This document shows, one piece after another, positions 52,852 to 62,334 of a stretch of 64,000 nt of DNA. The notes beneath the pieces are model-generated. The model was given only the letters and a program-made list of their open reading frames with translations. It was not told the origin of the DNA and made no database searches. Source of the stretch: Nitrospira sp. (GTDB taxonomy: Bacteria > Nitrospirota > Nitrospiria > Nitrospirales > Nitrospiraceae); the NCBI GenBank assembly GCA_029194725.1, contig JARFXQ010000012.1, positions 1-64,000 on the forward strand, written 5' to 3'. Each line of letters begins with the position of its first letter. The first letter of the stretch is position 1. A program made the translations under genes and the position numbers.

Positions 52852-53376
52852 CTAGCCGGTGACAGTCGGCTCGACAGCCTTGGAGAGGACGTTGGAGGTG
52901 GAGCCCGAATGGGATTGGATGAAGGTCAGAAGGCGCTTGTTCTCTTGGGCCTTGCGGAGAAACTTAAAGGCGATTCCGCGCGCACTCACCGACCGTACCA
53001 TGGCCGCTACTTCGACGGGATCCTCATCTTCGGCAATAACGATCTCCAGGTAAAAAATATCGTCAACCCGCACGTGGGTCTCGCTCTTGATGATGCACCC
53101 GCCTAACGACAGGTCCAGCACAATGCCCTCGCCCCTCACTTTTCCTCCGGAGAACGACAGGCACAGACGAACAGGGATACGGAGGTGTTCCCGACGCTCG
53201 ATTGGGTGAGCGGATCCCATCGCCCTCACGCGACGAGCGAGGAACCGATGGCAACAATGTCGGCACTGGAAGGGAACAATCCAAATCAGCGCCGCAACCA
53301 GTTCGCGGGGTGTCTGCGGCCATGCCTGCAATGCACCGTTCTTGTGACAGCGCGGACAAGCCACCTGGCGACTCAT
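52852..53376 (-). CDS. PilZ-domain protein with N-terminal zinc-ribbon-like Cys pairs
   Basis: 174 residues from the ATG at 53376. The first 45 residues carry CPRC and CRHCCHRF, two possible metal-binding Cys pairs around a hydrophobic stretch (LVAALIWIVPF). The rest is PilZ: ERREHLRIPVRLCLSF (R-x3-R), LDLSLGGC (D-x-S-x-x-G), ending ISARGIAFKFL-like. The RxxxR and DxSxxG motifs bind cyclic di-GMP. Likely a c-di-GMP responsive regulator. Convergent with the small gene at 52531. Confidence 0.85.
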   Translation of the reverse strand: MSRQVACPRCHKNGALQAWPQTPRELVAALIWIVPFQCRHCCHRFLARRVRAMGSAHPIERREHLRIPVRLCLSFSGGKVRGEGIVLDLSLGGCIIKSETHVRVDDIFYLEIVIAEDEDPVEVAAMVRSVSARGIAFKFLRKAQENKRLLTFIQSHSGSTSNVLSKAVEPTVTG

Positions 53377-53582
53377 TCGACGTGAATCTCCGGCATTTCC
53401 AGGGCCATAGCCAATATATGACCGCACTATAAAGGCCTTTCCCCCACAGTCAAGATGATTGCCATCTGGCGCAAATCAGCCTCCATCAACCTTCCACACC
53501 AGGGAAAGATCCATGGATGACGCCCGGCGTTGCGCCTAGTTACGAATTAAAAGGAGAGAAGACCGTGCGGTCAGCCCGTCCG

Positions 53583-54371
53583 CTACGTGGACTCTGCATG
53601 GGGAGATTCCGGCTCAGCAGGAAGACTCGATTCGACGACTCCGGCTCGGAGATATTCGCGATTGAGAATGGCGATGAAACGGACGCTGATGCGTTTTGGA
53701 CAAACGGCTTCACACTCATTTTGATTTCCGCAAGAACCGAATCCTTCTCGATCCACGGCTTCTAACATCGCTTTCACCCGATTGGTACGCTCGGGTCTCC
53801 CTTGCGGCAGGAATGCCAAGTGAGACACCTTGGCCCCCACAAACAAGGCGGGCGAGGCATTTTTGCAAGCAGCCACACAGGCTCCACAACCGATGCAAGC
53901 CGCGGCATCCATCGCGGTTTCAGCCTGCTCCTTACTGATTAACAGGACATTCCCATCCACCGCTCCGCCGGTGTGGACGGAGATGTAACCCCCGGCCTGT
54001 ATGATTCGATCCAGCGCTCGGCGATCCACCACCAAATCCTTAATGAGGGGAAACGCTCGGGCGCGCCACGGCTCGATGGTGATGACGGCTCCGTCGGGAA
54101 AGCGCCGCATGTACAACTGGCAGGTGGTCATGCCGCGGTCCGGGCCATGGGGGATGCCATTGATCACCAGCGAGCAACTTCCGCAAATACCTTCGCGGCA
54201 ATCCTGTTCGAAGGCCACCGGCTCTTCACCCTTGGCGATCAATCCCTGATTCACGCTGTCGAGCATTTCTAGGAACGACATGTCGGAGCTCACGTCGCGA
54301 GCCTCATAGGTCACAAACCGACCTCTCTCCTCTGGGCCCTTCTGCCGCCAAATGTTCAACGTGAATTTCAT
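53583..54371 (-). CDS. frdB: Succinate dehydrogenase/fumarate reductase iron-sulfur subunit (type B)
   Basis: 262 residues from ATG 54371. [2Fe-2S]: [18 protein letters not shown] and the TTC that completes it; [4Fe-4S]: [16 protein letters not shown]; [3Fe-4S]: [16 protein letters not shown]. The [12 protein letters not shown] form and the lengths match the diheme-cytochrome type B enzymes. Last gene of the operon with flavoprotein and cytochrome b; 13 bases separate it from the flavoprotein gene. Confidence 0.94.
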   Translation of the reverse strand: MKFTLNIWRQKGPEERGRFVTYEARDVSSDMSFLEMLDSVNQGLIAKGEEPVAFEQDCREGICGSCSLVINGIPHGPDRGMTTCQLYMRRFPDGAVITIEPWRARAFPLIKDLVVDRRALDRIIQAGGYISVHTGGAVDGNVLLISKEQAETAMDAAACIGCGACVAACKNASPALFVGAKVSHLAFLPQGRPERTNRVKAMLEAVDREGFGSCGNQNECEAVCPKRISVRFIAILNREYLRAGVVESSLPAEPESPHAEST

Positions 54372-54384
54372 GATGTGGGTGTGA

Positions 54385-56295
54385 CTACTGATAACTTCTC
54401 GTTGTCGGCTGTACAAACTCGAAAGCCAGGGACTCCTTGTGTAGGACGGGCGACGTACCTTCTCGGTACTCCCATGCGGCCACGTGCGCGAAGCGACTAT
54501 CGTCACGTTGCGGCTCGCCATCGTCCGTCTGATACTCTTCTCGGAAGTGCGCTCCGCATGACTCCTCCCGATGCAACGCATCGTGACAAAGCAATTCGGC
54601 GAATTCGAGATAGTCCGCCACTCGCCCCGCATACTCCAACTCTTGATTGAAGGCCTCTCCCGATCCCGGCACCATGACATCTCGCCAAAATTCATCCCGT
54701 AGTGCCGGGATGGACGTCAGCGCCGATTTGAGCCCTTCCTCATTTCGAGACATGCCACAGTGATTCCACAACAACCGACCGACTTCCCGGTGAAATGACG
54801 CTGCCGTTCGAGACCCCTTTACCTTCAGAAGACGGCTGATCCTGCTCATCACGCGCTGAAGCGCCGAGCGAAATTCCTGGCGATCTTCGCCGACAGGAGT
54901 CAGCTTCGCCGTCGCCAAATAATGACCGATCGTGTACGGCAGGATGAAGTAGCCGTCGGCAAGCCCCTGCATGAGCGAGCTGGCTCCAAGCCGATTGGCA
55001 CCGTGGTCGGCGAAGTTCGCTTCGCCGATTACGAAGAGTCCCGGAACGGTACTCATGAGATTGTAATCCACCCAGAGCCCTCCCATCGTATAGTGCGGCG
55101 CCGGGTAAATTCGCATGGGTGCCTGGTAGGCATCCTCCCCAGTGATCCGTTGATACATGTCGAAGAGATTGCCATAGCGCTCGCGGACCACGTCAAGCCC
55201 CTGTTGCCCGAGGACATCGGCAAAATCCAGGTACACGCCGTGACCGCCTGGTCCGACGCCACGGCCTTCGTCGCACGCGGCCTTCACGGCGCGGGATGCA
55301 AGATCTCGTGGAACGAGATTGCCGAAACGCGGGTATCGGCGTTCCAGAAAATAGTCACGTTCTCCATCGGGAATGTCGCCTGGACAGCGGTGATCGGCCC
55401 GCATCGTCGGCACCCACAGTCGCCCGTCGTTGCGAAGCGATTCGGACATCAGGGTCAACTTGGCTTGATGTGCGTCCCCCGGTGGAATCGCAGTAGGGTG
55501 GATCTGCGTGAAGCATGGATTGGCGAATGCGGCGCCCTGCTTCCATGCGCGGTAGGTGGCCGTCACGTTGCTGCCGCTCGCGTTGGTCGACAGATAATAC
55601 ACATTGCTGTAGCCGCCGGTCGCAAGCACCACGGCATGAGCCGTATGGATGCTCACACGTCCTGTGACGAGATCGCGCGCCACAATTCCGCGAGCCTGTC
55701 CGTCGACCATGACAAGATCCAGCATCTCGGTGCGCGGGCGCATCGTAACCTGTCTTCGCTCAATCTGCCAACAGAGCGCCGAATAGGCGCCTAAGAGAAG
55801 CTGCTGTCCCGTCTGCCCTCGACAGTAGAAGGTCCGCGAGACTTGAACTCCTCCGAACGATCGGTTCGCCAACTGACCGCCATACTCTCTGGCAAACGGG
55901 ACGCCGAGTGCCACACATTGATCGATGATCTGCGTGCTGACCTGGGCAAGCCGGTAGACATTGGCTTCTCGAGAACGGAAGTCTCCACCTTTGATCGTGT
56001 CGTAGAACAGTCGGCCCACACTGTCTCCGTCGTCTTGGTAATTCTTGGCCGCATTGATTCCTCCCTGTGCCGCAATGCTGTGGGCGCGGCGCGGACTGTC
56101 CTGAAAACAAAAACACTCCACCTGATAGCCGAGCTGTCCCAAGGTCGAAGCAGCGCTGGCTCCCGCAAGGCCGGTACCGACGACGATCACCGTGATTTTC
56201 CGTTTGTTATTCGGGCTTACCAATTTTTCGGTGAATCGGCGACGGTCCCATTTGGTTTCCAGTGGGCCGGGAGGAATTTTTGAATCAAGTTCCAT
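54385..56295 (-). CDS. frdA: Succinate dehydrogenase/fumarate reductase flavoprotein subunit (type B)
   Basis: 636 residues. [20 protein letters not shown] binds FAD; the His in [24 protein letters not shown] is the covalent flavin site and this string is typical of the type B (Bacillus/Wolinella/Bacteroidetes-like) enzymes. Catalytic region: [35 protein letters not shown]. Succinate-fumarate interconversion; direction not evident from sequence. Start ATG overlaps the cytochrome b stop (TAATG). Confidence 0.95.
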   Translation of the reverse strand: MELDSKIPPGPLETKWDRRRFTEKLVSPNNKRKITVIVVGTGLAGASAASTLGQLGYQVECFCFQDSPRRAHSIAAQGGINAAKNYQDDGDSVGRLFYDTIKGGDFRSREANVYRLAQVSTQIIDQCVALGVPFAREYGGQLANRSFGGVQVSRTFYCRGQTGQQLLLGAYSALCWQIERRQVTMRPRTEMLDLVMVDGQARGIVARDLVTGRVSIHTAHAVVLATGGYSNVYYLSTNASGSNVTATYRAWKQGAAFANPCFTQIHPTAIPPGDAHQAKLTLMSESLRNDGRLWVPTMRADHRCPGDIPDGERDYFLERRYPRFGNLVPRDLASRAVKAACDEGRGVGPGGHGVYLDFADVLGQQGLDVVRERYGNLFDMYQRITGEDAYQAPMRIYPAPHYTMGGLWVDYNLMSTVPGLFVIGEANFADHGANRLGASSLMQGLADGYFILPYTIGHYLATAKLTPVGEDRQEFRSALQRVMSRISRLLKVKGSRTAASFHREVGRLLWNHCGMSRNEEGLKSALTSIPALRDEFWRDVMVPGSGEAFNQELEYAGRVADYLEFAELLCHDALHREESCGAHFREEYQTDDGEPQRDDSRFAHVAAWEYREGTSPVLHKESLAFEFVQPTTRSYQ

Positions 56296-56975
56296 TATCC
56301 GCGCACGAGCCCCAAGAAGATGGCCAGGATGATGGCGACATTACCCAGAACGACCACCAGCGCAACCGTGGGACCAGCGGCCTTGAAGAGGCGGTTGAAT
56401 GCAACATATTCCAGACCCAAGGTCTGTAAACTGCTGGTGACGGCGTGACTCAGATGCAAGCCCAGCCCCAACTGACCCGCCAAGTAGAACGCCACGATGA
56501 ACGGATTCTGAAAGGCATGGACGACCTTCCCATAGACATCACGATGTCCTTCGACGTCGGGACGATCGACAGAAGAAGGATCGATCACCCCGGCTGTCAG
56601 ATGCAGCAGGTGAAAGAGGATGAAGAGCAAGAGCACAAATCCGGAGGTGGCCATTGTGCGAGACGCAAAAGATGCCTGGCGATATTCGCGGACCGCATAA
56701 GCGATCGGACGAGCCTGGCGATTTCGCGAGGTCAACTGGATCGCTAGGACGATATGGAGCGCCGCAAGGCTCAGCAACCCAATCCTGGCCGCCCAGAGGG
56801 GGATCGGCATGTCCCGGAGCAGCGCCGCATAGCCATTGAACACAAGAGGTCCTTCGAACACCTGGAGATTTCCCAACATGTGAAAAATGACATAGATCAC
56901 GAGCCCGAGCCCGCTCAGAGCCATGACGACTTTACTGCCGACTGAAGACCGGAAATGGTGAGACGGAAGTGCCAT
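56295..56975 (-). CDS. sdhC: Succinate dehydrogenase cytochrome b subunit (type B, five-helix)
   Basis: 226 residues and five hydrophobic segments with His residues placed for two hemes: [54 protein letters not shown]. Single-subunit diheme anchor that exchanges electrons with quinone. First gene of the sdhC-frdA-frdB operon. Confidence 0.92.
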   Translation of the reverse strand: MALPSHHFRSSVGSKVVMALSGLGLVIYVIFHMLGNLQVFEGPLVFNGYAALLRDMPIPLWAARIGLLSLAALHIVLAIQLTSRNRQARPIAYAVREYRQASFASRTMATSGFVLLLFILFHLLHLTAGVIDPSSVDRPDVEGHRDVYGKVVHAFQNPFIVAFYLAGQLGLGLHLSHAVTSSLQTLGLEYVAFNRLFKAAGPTVALVVVLGNVAIILAIFLGLVRG

Positions 56976-57613
56976 CCGCGAGCATTATACACCGCTCAGA
57001 GCCGCGACGAATCAGGAGGACGTTGGAGAGATGTCGTTATGAACGATAGAACAGCGCAGTTCGTCGGCTCGTGCGCACTGATTTGTTGCGTCCAATAAGG
57101 ATGCTATCCGGCAGCGGCAATCCCGCCACTGGCGTCACTGAGTTGACTGAAATCTCCAGGCGCTCGGGAGACTTCATTTCTGGGACCACCAGGCCGGGCC
57201 CCGTGACACAGTTCCGCCTGCCCGCTTACTGGATGCGCACCATCTTGCTCGAATAGTGGTACCCATGTACGTAGATGATTGCGGATAAGATCGCGAGTCG
57301 GCGATGTGATGTCTTGAGTCGAGGCCGATCGCTTCCACTTCCTTCCTGTGTTGTTGACACTGTTTGCCCGGTACCTGGTGTCACATCTCTGACTCTAGTG
57401 CAACTCAGATCACGAGAACCTACAGTCCGCCAATGAGCCCTTTCTTGAAAAACACAGTTGTGCTTTTTAGGATACAGGTATATTTCTACCTAGTCATCCC
57501 ATTTAAGCGTAATATCATATAGTTATGATTGTAAATTTCGGGCACAATTGTTGCCTGGTAGGAACGCGGACCGTAGCGTTTAAGCATTTGTCCATATGTG
57601 AAAGGGAGGATTT
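56976..57613. promoter_or_regulatory. Divergent intergenic region between sdhC and lpxC, AT-rich near lpxC
   Basis: About 640 bases without a gene. From 57450 to 57560 it becomes strongly A/T-rich (TATAGTTATGAT near 57515-57530 could be -10-like), which suits the lpxC promoter. A TTGACA occurs at about 57354 but has no matching -10 at 17 bases. GGGAGG lies 6 bases ahead of the lpxC start. Confidence 0.45.
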
Positions 57614-58543
57614 GTGCGCAACCAACAAACCTTGGCATCGCCAGTAACTTGTTCAGGTGTGGGACTCCACTCCGGCCAGTCGGCGTCGATTACGCTGCGA
57701 CCCGCTCCCCCTGACACCGGTGTGGTTTTCGTCAATCGCAAGGTGGACGTTGCTACGTATCTTTCTGCCTCTATTGAACATCGGGTCCCAACCGAATTGT
57801 GCACGGCCCTCAGCGGCAATGGATTCCATGTTCAGACCATTGAGCATCTGCTTTCGGCGCTGTCCGGCCTTCATGTCGACAATGTTTTCATCGATGTATC
57901 GGCAAGCGAGGTTCCGGTCATGGATGGAAGTGCCGCGCCGTTCGTCCGGTTGATTCAATCGGTCGGCATCGTTCCGCAGGAGCGGAAGCGGTCGTTTCTT
58001 AAAGTTATGGCCCCGATTGAAGTGACCGAGGGATCGAAGCGCGTTCGGATCGAACCGTCCTCCACGCCGAGGATCACGTACTCCATTCATTATGAGCACC
58101 CTTTGATCAAGACTCAGACCTATGCGCATGATTGCTCCGTCAGCGCGTTTGAGGATGAAATTGCCGAGGCCAGGACGTTCGGGTTCTTGTACGAAGTTCA
58201 AGCATTGTGGGCTCGGGGGCTTGGCAAAGGCGGGACTCTGGACAACACCATTGTGCTGTCGGATGACGGGGTGGTCAATGAATCCGGCCTTCGATTCGAC
58301 GACGAGTTTGTCCGCCACAAGATTCTCGATCTGATCGGTGACTTTTCCCTTCTGGGGGCACCCTTCATCGGACACATTATTGCGGACCGATCGGGACATG
58401 CACTCCACACTCGATTGGTTCAGCAGATTCTGGCACAGCCTGAGAAGTGGGTACTTCTGAACGTGGAGCCCTCAGGGGACAGGAAGCGAGCGAGCGCGCA
58501 CACTCCTCACCTTGAGCCGGCCGTTGCACTTCAGGCCTCTTAG
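57614..58543 (+). CDS. lpxC: UDP-3-O-acyl-N-acetylglucosamine deacetylase
   Basis: 309 residues from a GTG with GGGAGGATTT ahead. Zinc-binding HxxxD-type region (CTALSGNGFHVQTIEHLLSAL with the HLLSA motif; VPVMDGSAAPFVRLIQ), ARTFGFLYEVQALWARGLGKGGTLDNTIVL, and RFDDEFVRHKILDLIGDFSLLGAPFIGHI. First committed step of lipid A synthesis, so the organism has a lipopolysaccharide outer membrane. Single gene on this strand. Confidence 0.96.
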   Translation: MRNQQTLASPVTCSGVGLHSGQSASITLRPAPPDTGVVFVNRKVDVATYLSASIEHRVPTELCTALSGNGFHVQTIEHLLSALSGLHVDNVFIDVSASEVPVMDGSAAPFVRLIQSVGIVPQERKRSFLKVMAPIEVTEGSKRVRIEPSSTPRITYSIHYEHPLIKTQTYAHDCSVSAFEDEIAEARTFGFLYEVQALWARGLGKGGTLDNTIVLSDDGVVNESGLRFDDEFVRHKILDLIGDFSLLGAPFIGHIIADRSGHALHTRLVQQILAQPEKWVLLNVEPSGDRKRASAHTPHLEPAVALQAS

Positions 58544-58627
58544 TTTGTAACGGGTCCTTTGTATCCTGCTTGTTGCCGTTCTCGGCGGGATGCTCGTCTC
58601 ATTCCAGAACATCGCAGCATGGTACGT

Positions 58628-58651
58628 CGGGGGTAAGTGGCCTTACCCCCG
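58628..58651. repeat. Perfect hairpin downstream of lpxC
   Basis: 10-bp arms CGGGGGTAAG/CTTACCCCCG with a 4-base loop (TGGC), about 85 bases past the lpxC stop. No T-run follows on either strand, so it is not a classical intrinsic terminator; a factor-dependent terminator or RNA-stability element is possible. Confidence 0.5.
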
Positions 58652-58672
58652 GCGTATCAATCATGGCGGGGA

Positions 58673-58720
58673 TTACTTCTTCTTCTTCTTCGCTGCCTTC
58701 TTTGTTGCCAAGATTCTCAC
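58673..58720 (-). CDS. Possible tiny lysine-rich peptide
   Basis: 15 codons from a GTG (58720): VRILATKKAAKKKKK then TAA. Composition is like the basic tails of nucleoid proteins. It may be a real micro-peptide or the eroded tail of a longer gene. GGGGG directly before the start is too close to be a good ribosome site. Weakly supported. Confidence 0.2.
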   Translation of the reverse strand: MRILATKKAAKKKKK

Positions 58721-58759
58721 CCCCCTTCGAACTGTCCGGTTAAGCCCGTTGACTCACCG

Positions 58760-59284
58760 CTACACGGCTTGAATCAGCATATCGTCCAAGGCTTCGAATG
58801 TATTAGGACCAACCTTTCTGAACCGCTTGTCGCGCTTGAGCGACGTCGCAATCGACGTGAGCGGCGTTTTCCCTTTGATCTGCAACCCGCCTTCGATCAA
58901 ACGTTGCACCAGCTCTTTTGCGTGCATCGCACGATTCGATTCACGGAGGATTTCATAGGCTGCTTGAGGGACGCTTTTCCCCACGTACTTGCTCCGTCCG
59001 AGAAGGATCTCCCGCGATTGATCGGTGACGTCCATAACCGGCACAGGCCGGGCCCCCTTGGAATCATCCGTGGTAATGATCTGGTTGGAGAGGCTGGCCA
59101 GCTTGGCCTTGTCGGCTTCGACACGATAGAGGGTTTCGGCAAGCTCTAGATATTTCTTAATGGTGGCGATCTCGTCATCGAGTCGGCGACGCTTCTTCTC
59201 AAGTTCATGGAACCGACTCTTATACGCGTTGATCCGTTGCTCCAGACCAACAAGAATGTCTGTTAACTCCTCCACGATTGCCAC
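58760..59284 (-). CDS. Coiled-coil protein with HARE-HTH-like winged helix
   Basis: 174 residues. Residues about 1-65 form a charged helical coiled coil (LEQRINAYKSRFHELEKKRRRLDDEIATIKKYLELAETL). Residues about 100-170 (SVPQAAYEILRESNRAMHAKELVQRLIEGGLQIKGKTPLTSIATSLKRDKRFRKVGPNTFEAL) follow the HARE-HTH/RNA-polymerase-delta winged-helix pattern. Probably DNA-binding; role unknown. Confidence 0.8.
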   Translation of the reverse strand: MAIVEELTDILVGLEQRINAYKSRFHELEKKRRRLDDEIATIKKYLELAETLYRVEADKAKLASLSNQIITTDDSKGARPVPVMDVTDQSREILLGRSKYVGKSVPQAAYEILRESNRAMHAKELVQRLIEGGLQIKGKTPLTSIATSLKRDKRFRKVGPNTFEALDDMLIQAV

Positions 59285-59470
59285 ATGCTCCTCATCTAAA
59301 GCACGCTTGCTTTATAGCATTGCTTGTACGTTCTGTCAAGACGTATTATTCTAATCATGCATTGACGATTACATTCTGTACGTTGCAGGCAAGTAATCCT
59401 TTTCTAGATCATGTTGAAAAGCCTTGCACCGACACAAGGCTCATGATTTTCTCAAGTGGACAATTCAGTC

Positions 59471-60295
59471 ATGTTACAATCAGACGTGTCTTTTCCTCAC
59501 GAACCAGTCTCTCGTGACACTCTCCTCGAAGCAGCGGTCGCCGCCAGCCGAGAAGCCGGCGCCCTGCTGCTTGAATATGCCGACGCCGGCTTTCGCATCG
59601 AGTATAAGAACCCGGTCAATCTAGTCACTGACGCAGACCATGCTGCCGAGCAGTGCGTCATCGACCGTATCAAGGCTCGTTTTCCTGCCCATCGGTTCTT
59701 GGCTGAAGAGCAAGGTCGTCTTGAGGAGGCGCAGTCGCCCTATTTGTGGATCATCGATCCGCTGGATGGGACAACCAATTTTGCGCATGGCTATCCAGCC
59801 TACTGCGTTTCCATCGGTCTCGAGTACGAGGGGCGCTGTGTGCTTGGCGCGATCTTCGATCCCTCACGGAATGAACTGTTTACGGCCATTGAGCATCGAG
59901 GTGCGTGGTTGAACGGTCGCCCCATCCATGTGTCAAGCACGATGACCCTCGACCGCAGTCTATTGGTGACGGGCTTTGCCTATGACATCCGAGAAACGCC
60001 GCGCAATAACCTCAATCATTTTTCCAGTTTTGCCCTCAAGGCGCAGGGACTCAGGCGAACGGGATCGGCCGCATTGGACCTCTGCTATGTGGCGGCAGGA
60101 CGATTCGATGGGTTCTGGGAAGTCCGACTCCATCCATGGGATATGGCGGCCGGTTCGGTGATCGTGAGGGAGGCCGGAGGACGGCTGAGCAATTTCAGCG
60201 GAAATGACCTTTCAATTTATGGACAGGAGCTCGTGGCAACCAACGGACAGATCCACGAGGCAATGCTCGCGGTACTCAACCAAGAGAACCCTTGA
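59471..60295 (+). CDS. Inositol monophosphatase family protein (SuhB-like)
   Basis: 274 residues from ATG 59471; a GTG at 59456 is also open. LLEAAVAASREAGALLLEYADAG, NPVNLVTDADHAAEQ, LAEEQ (metal ligand), WIIDPLDGTTNFAHGYPAYCVSIGL, and the second motif LHPWDMAAGSVIVREAGG. Hydrolyses inositol-1-phosphate or related phosphomonoesters; a SuhB-like role in rRNA transcription is possible. Followed by two short genes on the same strand. Confidence 0.94.
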   Translation: MLQSDVSFPHEPVSRDTLLEAAVAASREAGALLLEYADAGFRIEYKNPVNLVTDADHAAEQCVIDRIKARFPAHRFLAEEQGRLEEAQSPYLWIIDPLDGTTNFAHGYPAYCVSIGLEYEGRCVLGAIFDPSRNELFTAIEHRGAWLNGRPIHVSSTMTLDRSLLVTGFAYDIRETPRNNLNHFSSFALKAQGLRRTGSAALDLCYVAAGRFDGFWEVRLHPWDMAAGSVIVREAGGRLSNFSGNDLSIYGQELVATNGQIHEAMLAVLNQENP

Positions 60296-60354
60296 TATAT
60301 ACGATGGCTCCGAATAGAGTACGCTGCATGAACGATTTGCCTTGAGGATTGCTT

Positions 60355-60636
60355 ATGGCACGCATGGTCCCTCCTTCGGAACAACCGGACAAGACTTCTT
60401 CCGACGACAACGCTCCCCACCCGACCTGGGATGTGGAGCTGCTCCGTGTGCTGGTCAGCCGCAAGGGAACACAGGTCGAGGCCCAATGGGCTATCCATCC
60501 ACAGTTGAAACAAGACTTGCTGCCCAATGAATGGCAGGAAGTGATGGACCTCATGGCGAAGGCTACCGACATCGTCGGTGATCGCTTTTCCAAAGCCTTG
60601 AGTGAAGCCGACCCCATGCCTCCGGGCAATGCCTGA
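60355..60636 (+). CDS. Small conserved-type protein of unknown function
   Basis: 93 residues from the ATG at 60355 (a TTG two codons earlier is open). Composition: Pro-rich N-terminus, then DVELLRVLVSRKGTQVEAQWAIHPQLKQDLLPNEWQEVMDLMAKATDIVGDRFSKALSEADP, likely helical. No signal peptide or motif. It lies between the phosphatase gene and the AhpD-like gene, probably in one transcript. Confidence 0.6.
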   Translation: MARMVPPSEQPDKTSSDDNAPHPTWDVELLRVLVSRKGTQVEAQWAIHPQLKQDLLPNEWQEVMDLMAKATDIVGDRFSKALSEADPMPPGNA

Positions 60637-60691
60637 TTGCTCCAACGCGCCATTTTTATTTTTCACGCTAAAGCCGACCTGGGAGGTTCGT

Positions 60692-61024
60692 ATGGATTCG
60701 TATTATCACAGGCATGATCTAGAACAATTTTCTGAGATGGGAAAGGCTAACAAGGACTTGTGGGAGAAGTTCATGAATTACTATAGTGCGGTGTTTGCCG
60801 AGGGCGCACTGACCGAACGAGAGAAGGCGCTCATCGCCCTCGCCGTCGCCCATGCCGTGCAATGTCCCTACTGCATCGATGCCTACACTCAGGCGTCGCT
60901 GGAAAAGGGATCGAACGTCGAAGAGATGACAGAAGCGGTCCACGTTGCCTGTGCCATCCGCGGCGGAGCCTCCCTCGTCCATGGCGTGCAGATGAGAAAC
61001 GTGGCAGAGAAGCTATCAATGTAG
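60692..61024 (+). CDS. AhpD-like carboxymuconolactone decarboxylase family protein
   Basis: 110 residues from ATG 60692 (GGGAGG 6 bases upstream). GALTEREKALIALAVAHAVQCPYCIDAYTQASLEKGSNVEEMTEAVHVACAIRGGASLVHG has the E..K.LI.LA..H...CPYC...H/Y pattern. The CxxC (CPYC) supports a peroxidase or disulfide-reductase-type role, as in AhpD; no partner thioredoxin-type gene is adjacent. Confidence 0.9.
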   Translation: MDSYYHRHDLEQFSEMGKANKDLWEKFMNYYSAVFAEGALTEREKALIALAVAHAVQCPYCIDAYTQASLEKGSNVEEMTEAVHVACAIRGGASLVHGVQMRNVAEKLSM

Positions 61025-61216
61025 GCGAACATCCGAAGTTCGTTCGTGGTGAGATCGTGAGGCGTTCCCCGAATCCGTTCATGGTGAGCCCTTTGATTGA
61101 CTCACGGCGAACGGAGTACTGCAGGGGATTAGAGGACGCAACATCGGGTTTCGTTGATCTCGCGGCCTGAACTACACCAAGACCAGGCGAAAAGGGAAAC
61201 AGCTCACGGGTAAAGG

Positions 61217-62290
61217 CTACTTCGGAGCGTCCTGGGCACAGCGAAACCCGATATTGTCGTGCCGAAACGTGGGTGAGAGCTTGAGGCGGTCCGCGGAGCG
61301 GACGTAGGCCGGAGTCGAGTCCCAGGCCCCGCCGCGAAGCACGCGTTTTTCACCACTCGAAGGCCCTGTCGGATTGTGCTCCGAGCTCCTGGCGTAATAG
61401 CCCTCGTCGTACCAGTCCGCCACCCATTCCCAAACGTTACCGGCCATATCAGAGACACCGTAGGGGCTTTTCTCACCTTCAAACGACCCGACGTCGCTCA
61501 AGACCTCATAGGCGTTAAAATCACAACAGTGGTCGAAATTCGCCCGTTGTTGACTGGGGTCCTCATTCCCCCATGGATAGAGACGTTGGTCCGTCCCTCG
61601 CGCAGCCTTCTCCCATTCAGCTTCGGTGGGTAGACGCCTCCCGGCCCAGACACAGTAAGCAGTTGCATCATTCCAGTCCACCCCGATCACAGGCTTGTTT
61701 CCATACCTCTGCGGAATCTGGTCTGACCAGTACTTTGGCGCGTTTCGTTTTGTCTCTTGAAGAAATCTGACGTAGCGAGCGGTGGTGACCTCATATTGGT
61801 CGATATGGAAGGCATCCAGATGCACCGTATGGGCCGTCCGCTCATCCTTGGCGGCCATGGTGTCATCCTGACGCGCTCCCATGATAAACTCCCCAGCCGG
61901 CACCAGGACCATCGGCGCGGGCGCAGGGTCCGCCGTCATCTCCTCGCTCTGGGTTGACGGATCCCTCATCAGAATAGAAGAAGGGACTGGTGACAAGATC
62001 CATTGCCCCACAAATGCTCCTACAACCACAAGCAGGCCCGCTCCGATGATGAGATACGGTGGTGACCGGTTTGATCGCGCCGCACCAGTCGATGCACCAG
62101 GGCGGCCCTCACCTGCTTCCGACGGTGGATCGGCATCTGGACCTTCTGTTCTGCTCTCAGGAGAGAAGGACTCTACCAGCTTGCCAGCGTTATCCAGCGA
62201 CTGATTCGTATCAGTACTGGCGCCTATGGGCGGCGGTGGCTGCTGGTCCTGCACTAACGAAGGTTCTTGCCCCTCAGAATTCGAAGGCAT
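61217..62290 (-). CDS. FGE-sulfatase-fold protein with membrane anchor (catalytic Cys absent)
   Basis: 357 residues. Residues about 1-65 are hydrophilic and disordered-looking; one transmembrane span follows at about 76-97 (PYLIIGAGLLVVVGAFVGQWIL). The C-terminal domain has the FGE/SUMF pattern: VPAGEFIMGARQDDTMAAKDERTAHTVHLDAFHIDQYEVT, GVDWNDATAYCVWAGRRLPTEAEWEKAARGTDQRLYPWGNE, MAGNVWEWVADWYDE, VLRGGAWDS, FRHDNIGFRCAQD. In the RGGAWDSTPAYVRSADR segment the two Cys of formylglycine-generating enzymes are missing, so another role in the periplasm is likely. Twin-domain partner lies at 62760. Confidence 0.9.
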   Translation of the reverse strand: MPSNSEGQEPSLVQDQQPPPPIGASTDTNQSLDNAGKLVESFSPESRTEGPDADPPSEAGEGRPGASTGAARSNRSPPYLIIGAGLLVVVGAFVGQWILSPVPSSILMRDPSTQSEEMTADPAPAPMVLVPAGEFIMGARQDDTMAAKDERTAHTVHLDAFHIDQYEVTTARYVRFLQETKRNAPKYWSDQIPQRYGNKPVIGVDWNDATAYCVWAGRRLPTEAEWEKAARGTDQRLYPWGNEDPSQQRANFDHCCDFNAYEVLSDVGSFEGEKSPYGVSDMAGNVWEWVADWYDEGYYARSSEHNPTGPSSGEKRVLRGGAWDSTPAYVRSADRLKLSPTFRHDNIGFRCAQDAPK

Positions 62291-62334
62291 ACCGATACCC
62301 CGCGTTCGTTCCTAGCAGGAAGGGGCGTTGCCGG

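Noticed and set aside
53700..54695. Longer 370-codon reading of the type B Fe-S subunit
   Set aside because: The first 107 codons are shadow of frdA; the protein starts at ATG 54371, where the family begins.
57354..57385. TTGACA promoter ahead of lpxC
   Set aside because: The -35-like hexamer has no acceptable -10 at 16-18 bases and is about 260 bases from the start codon.
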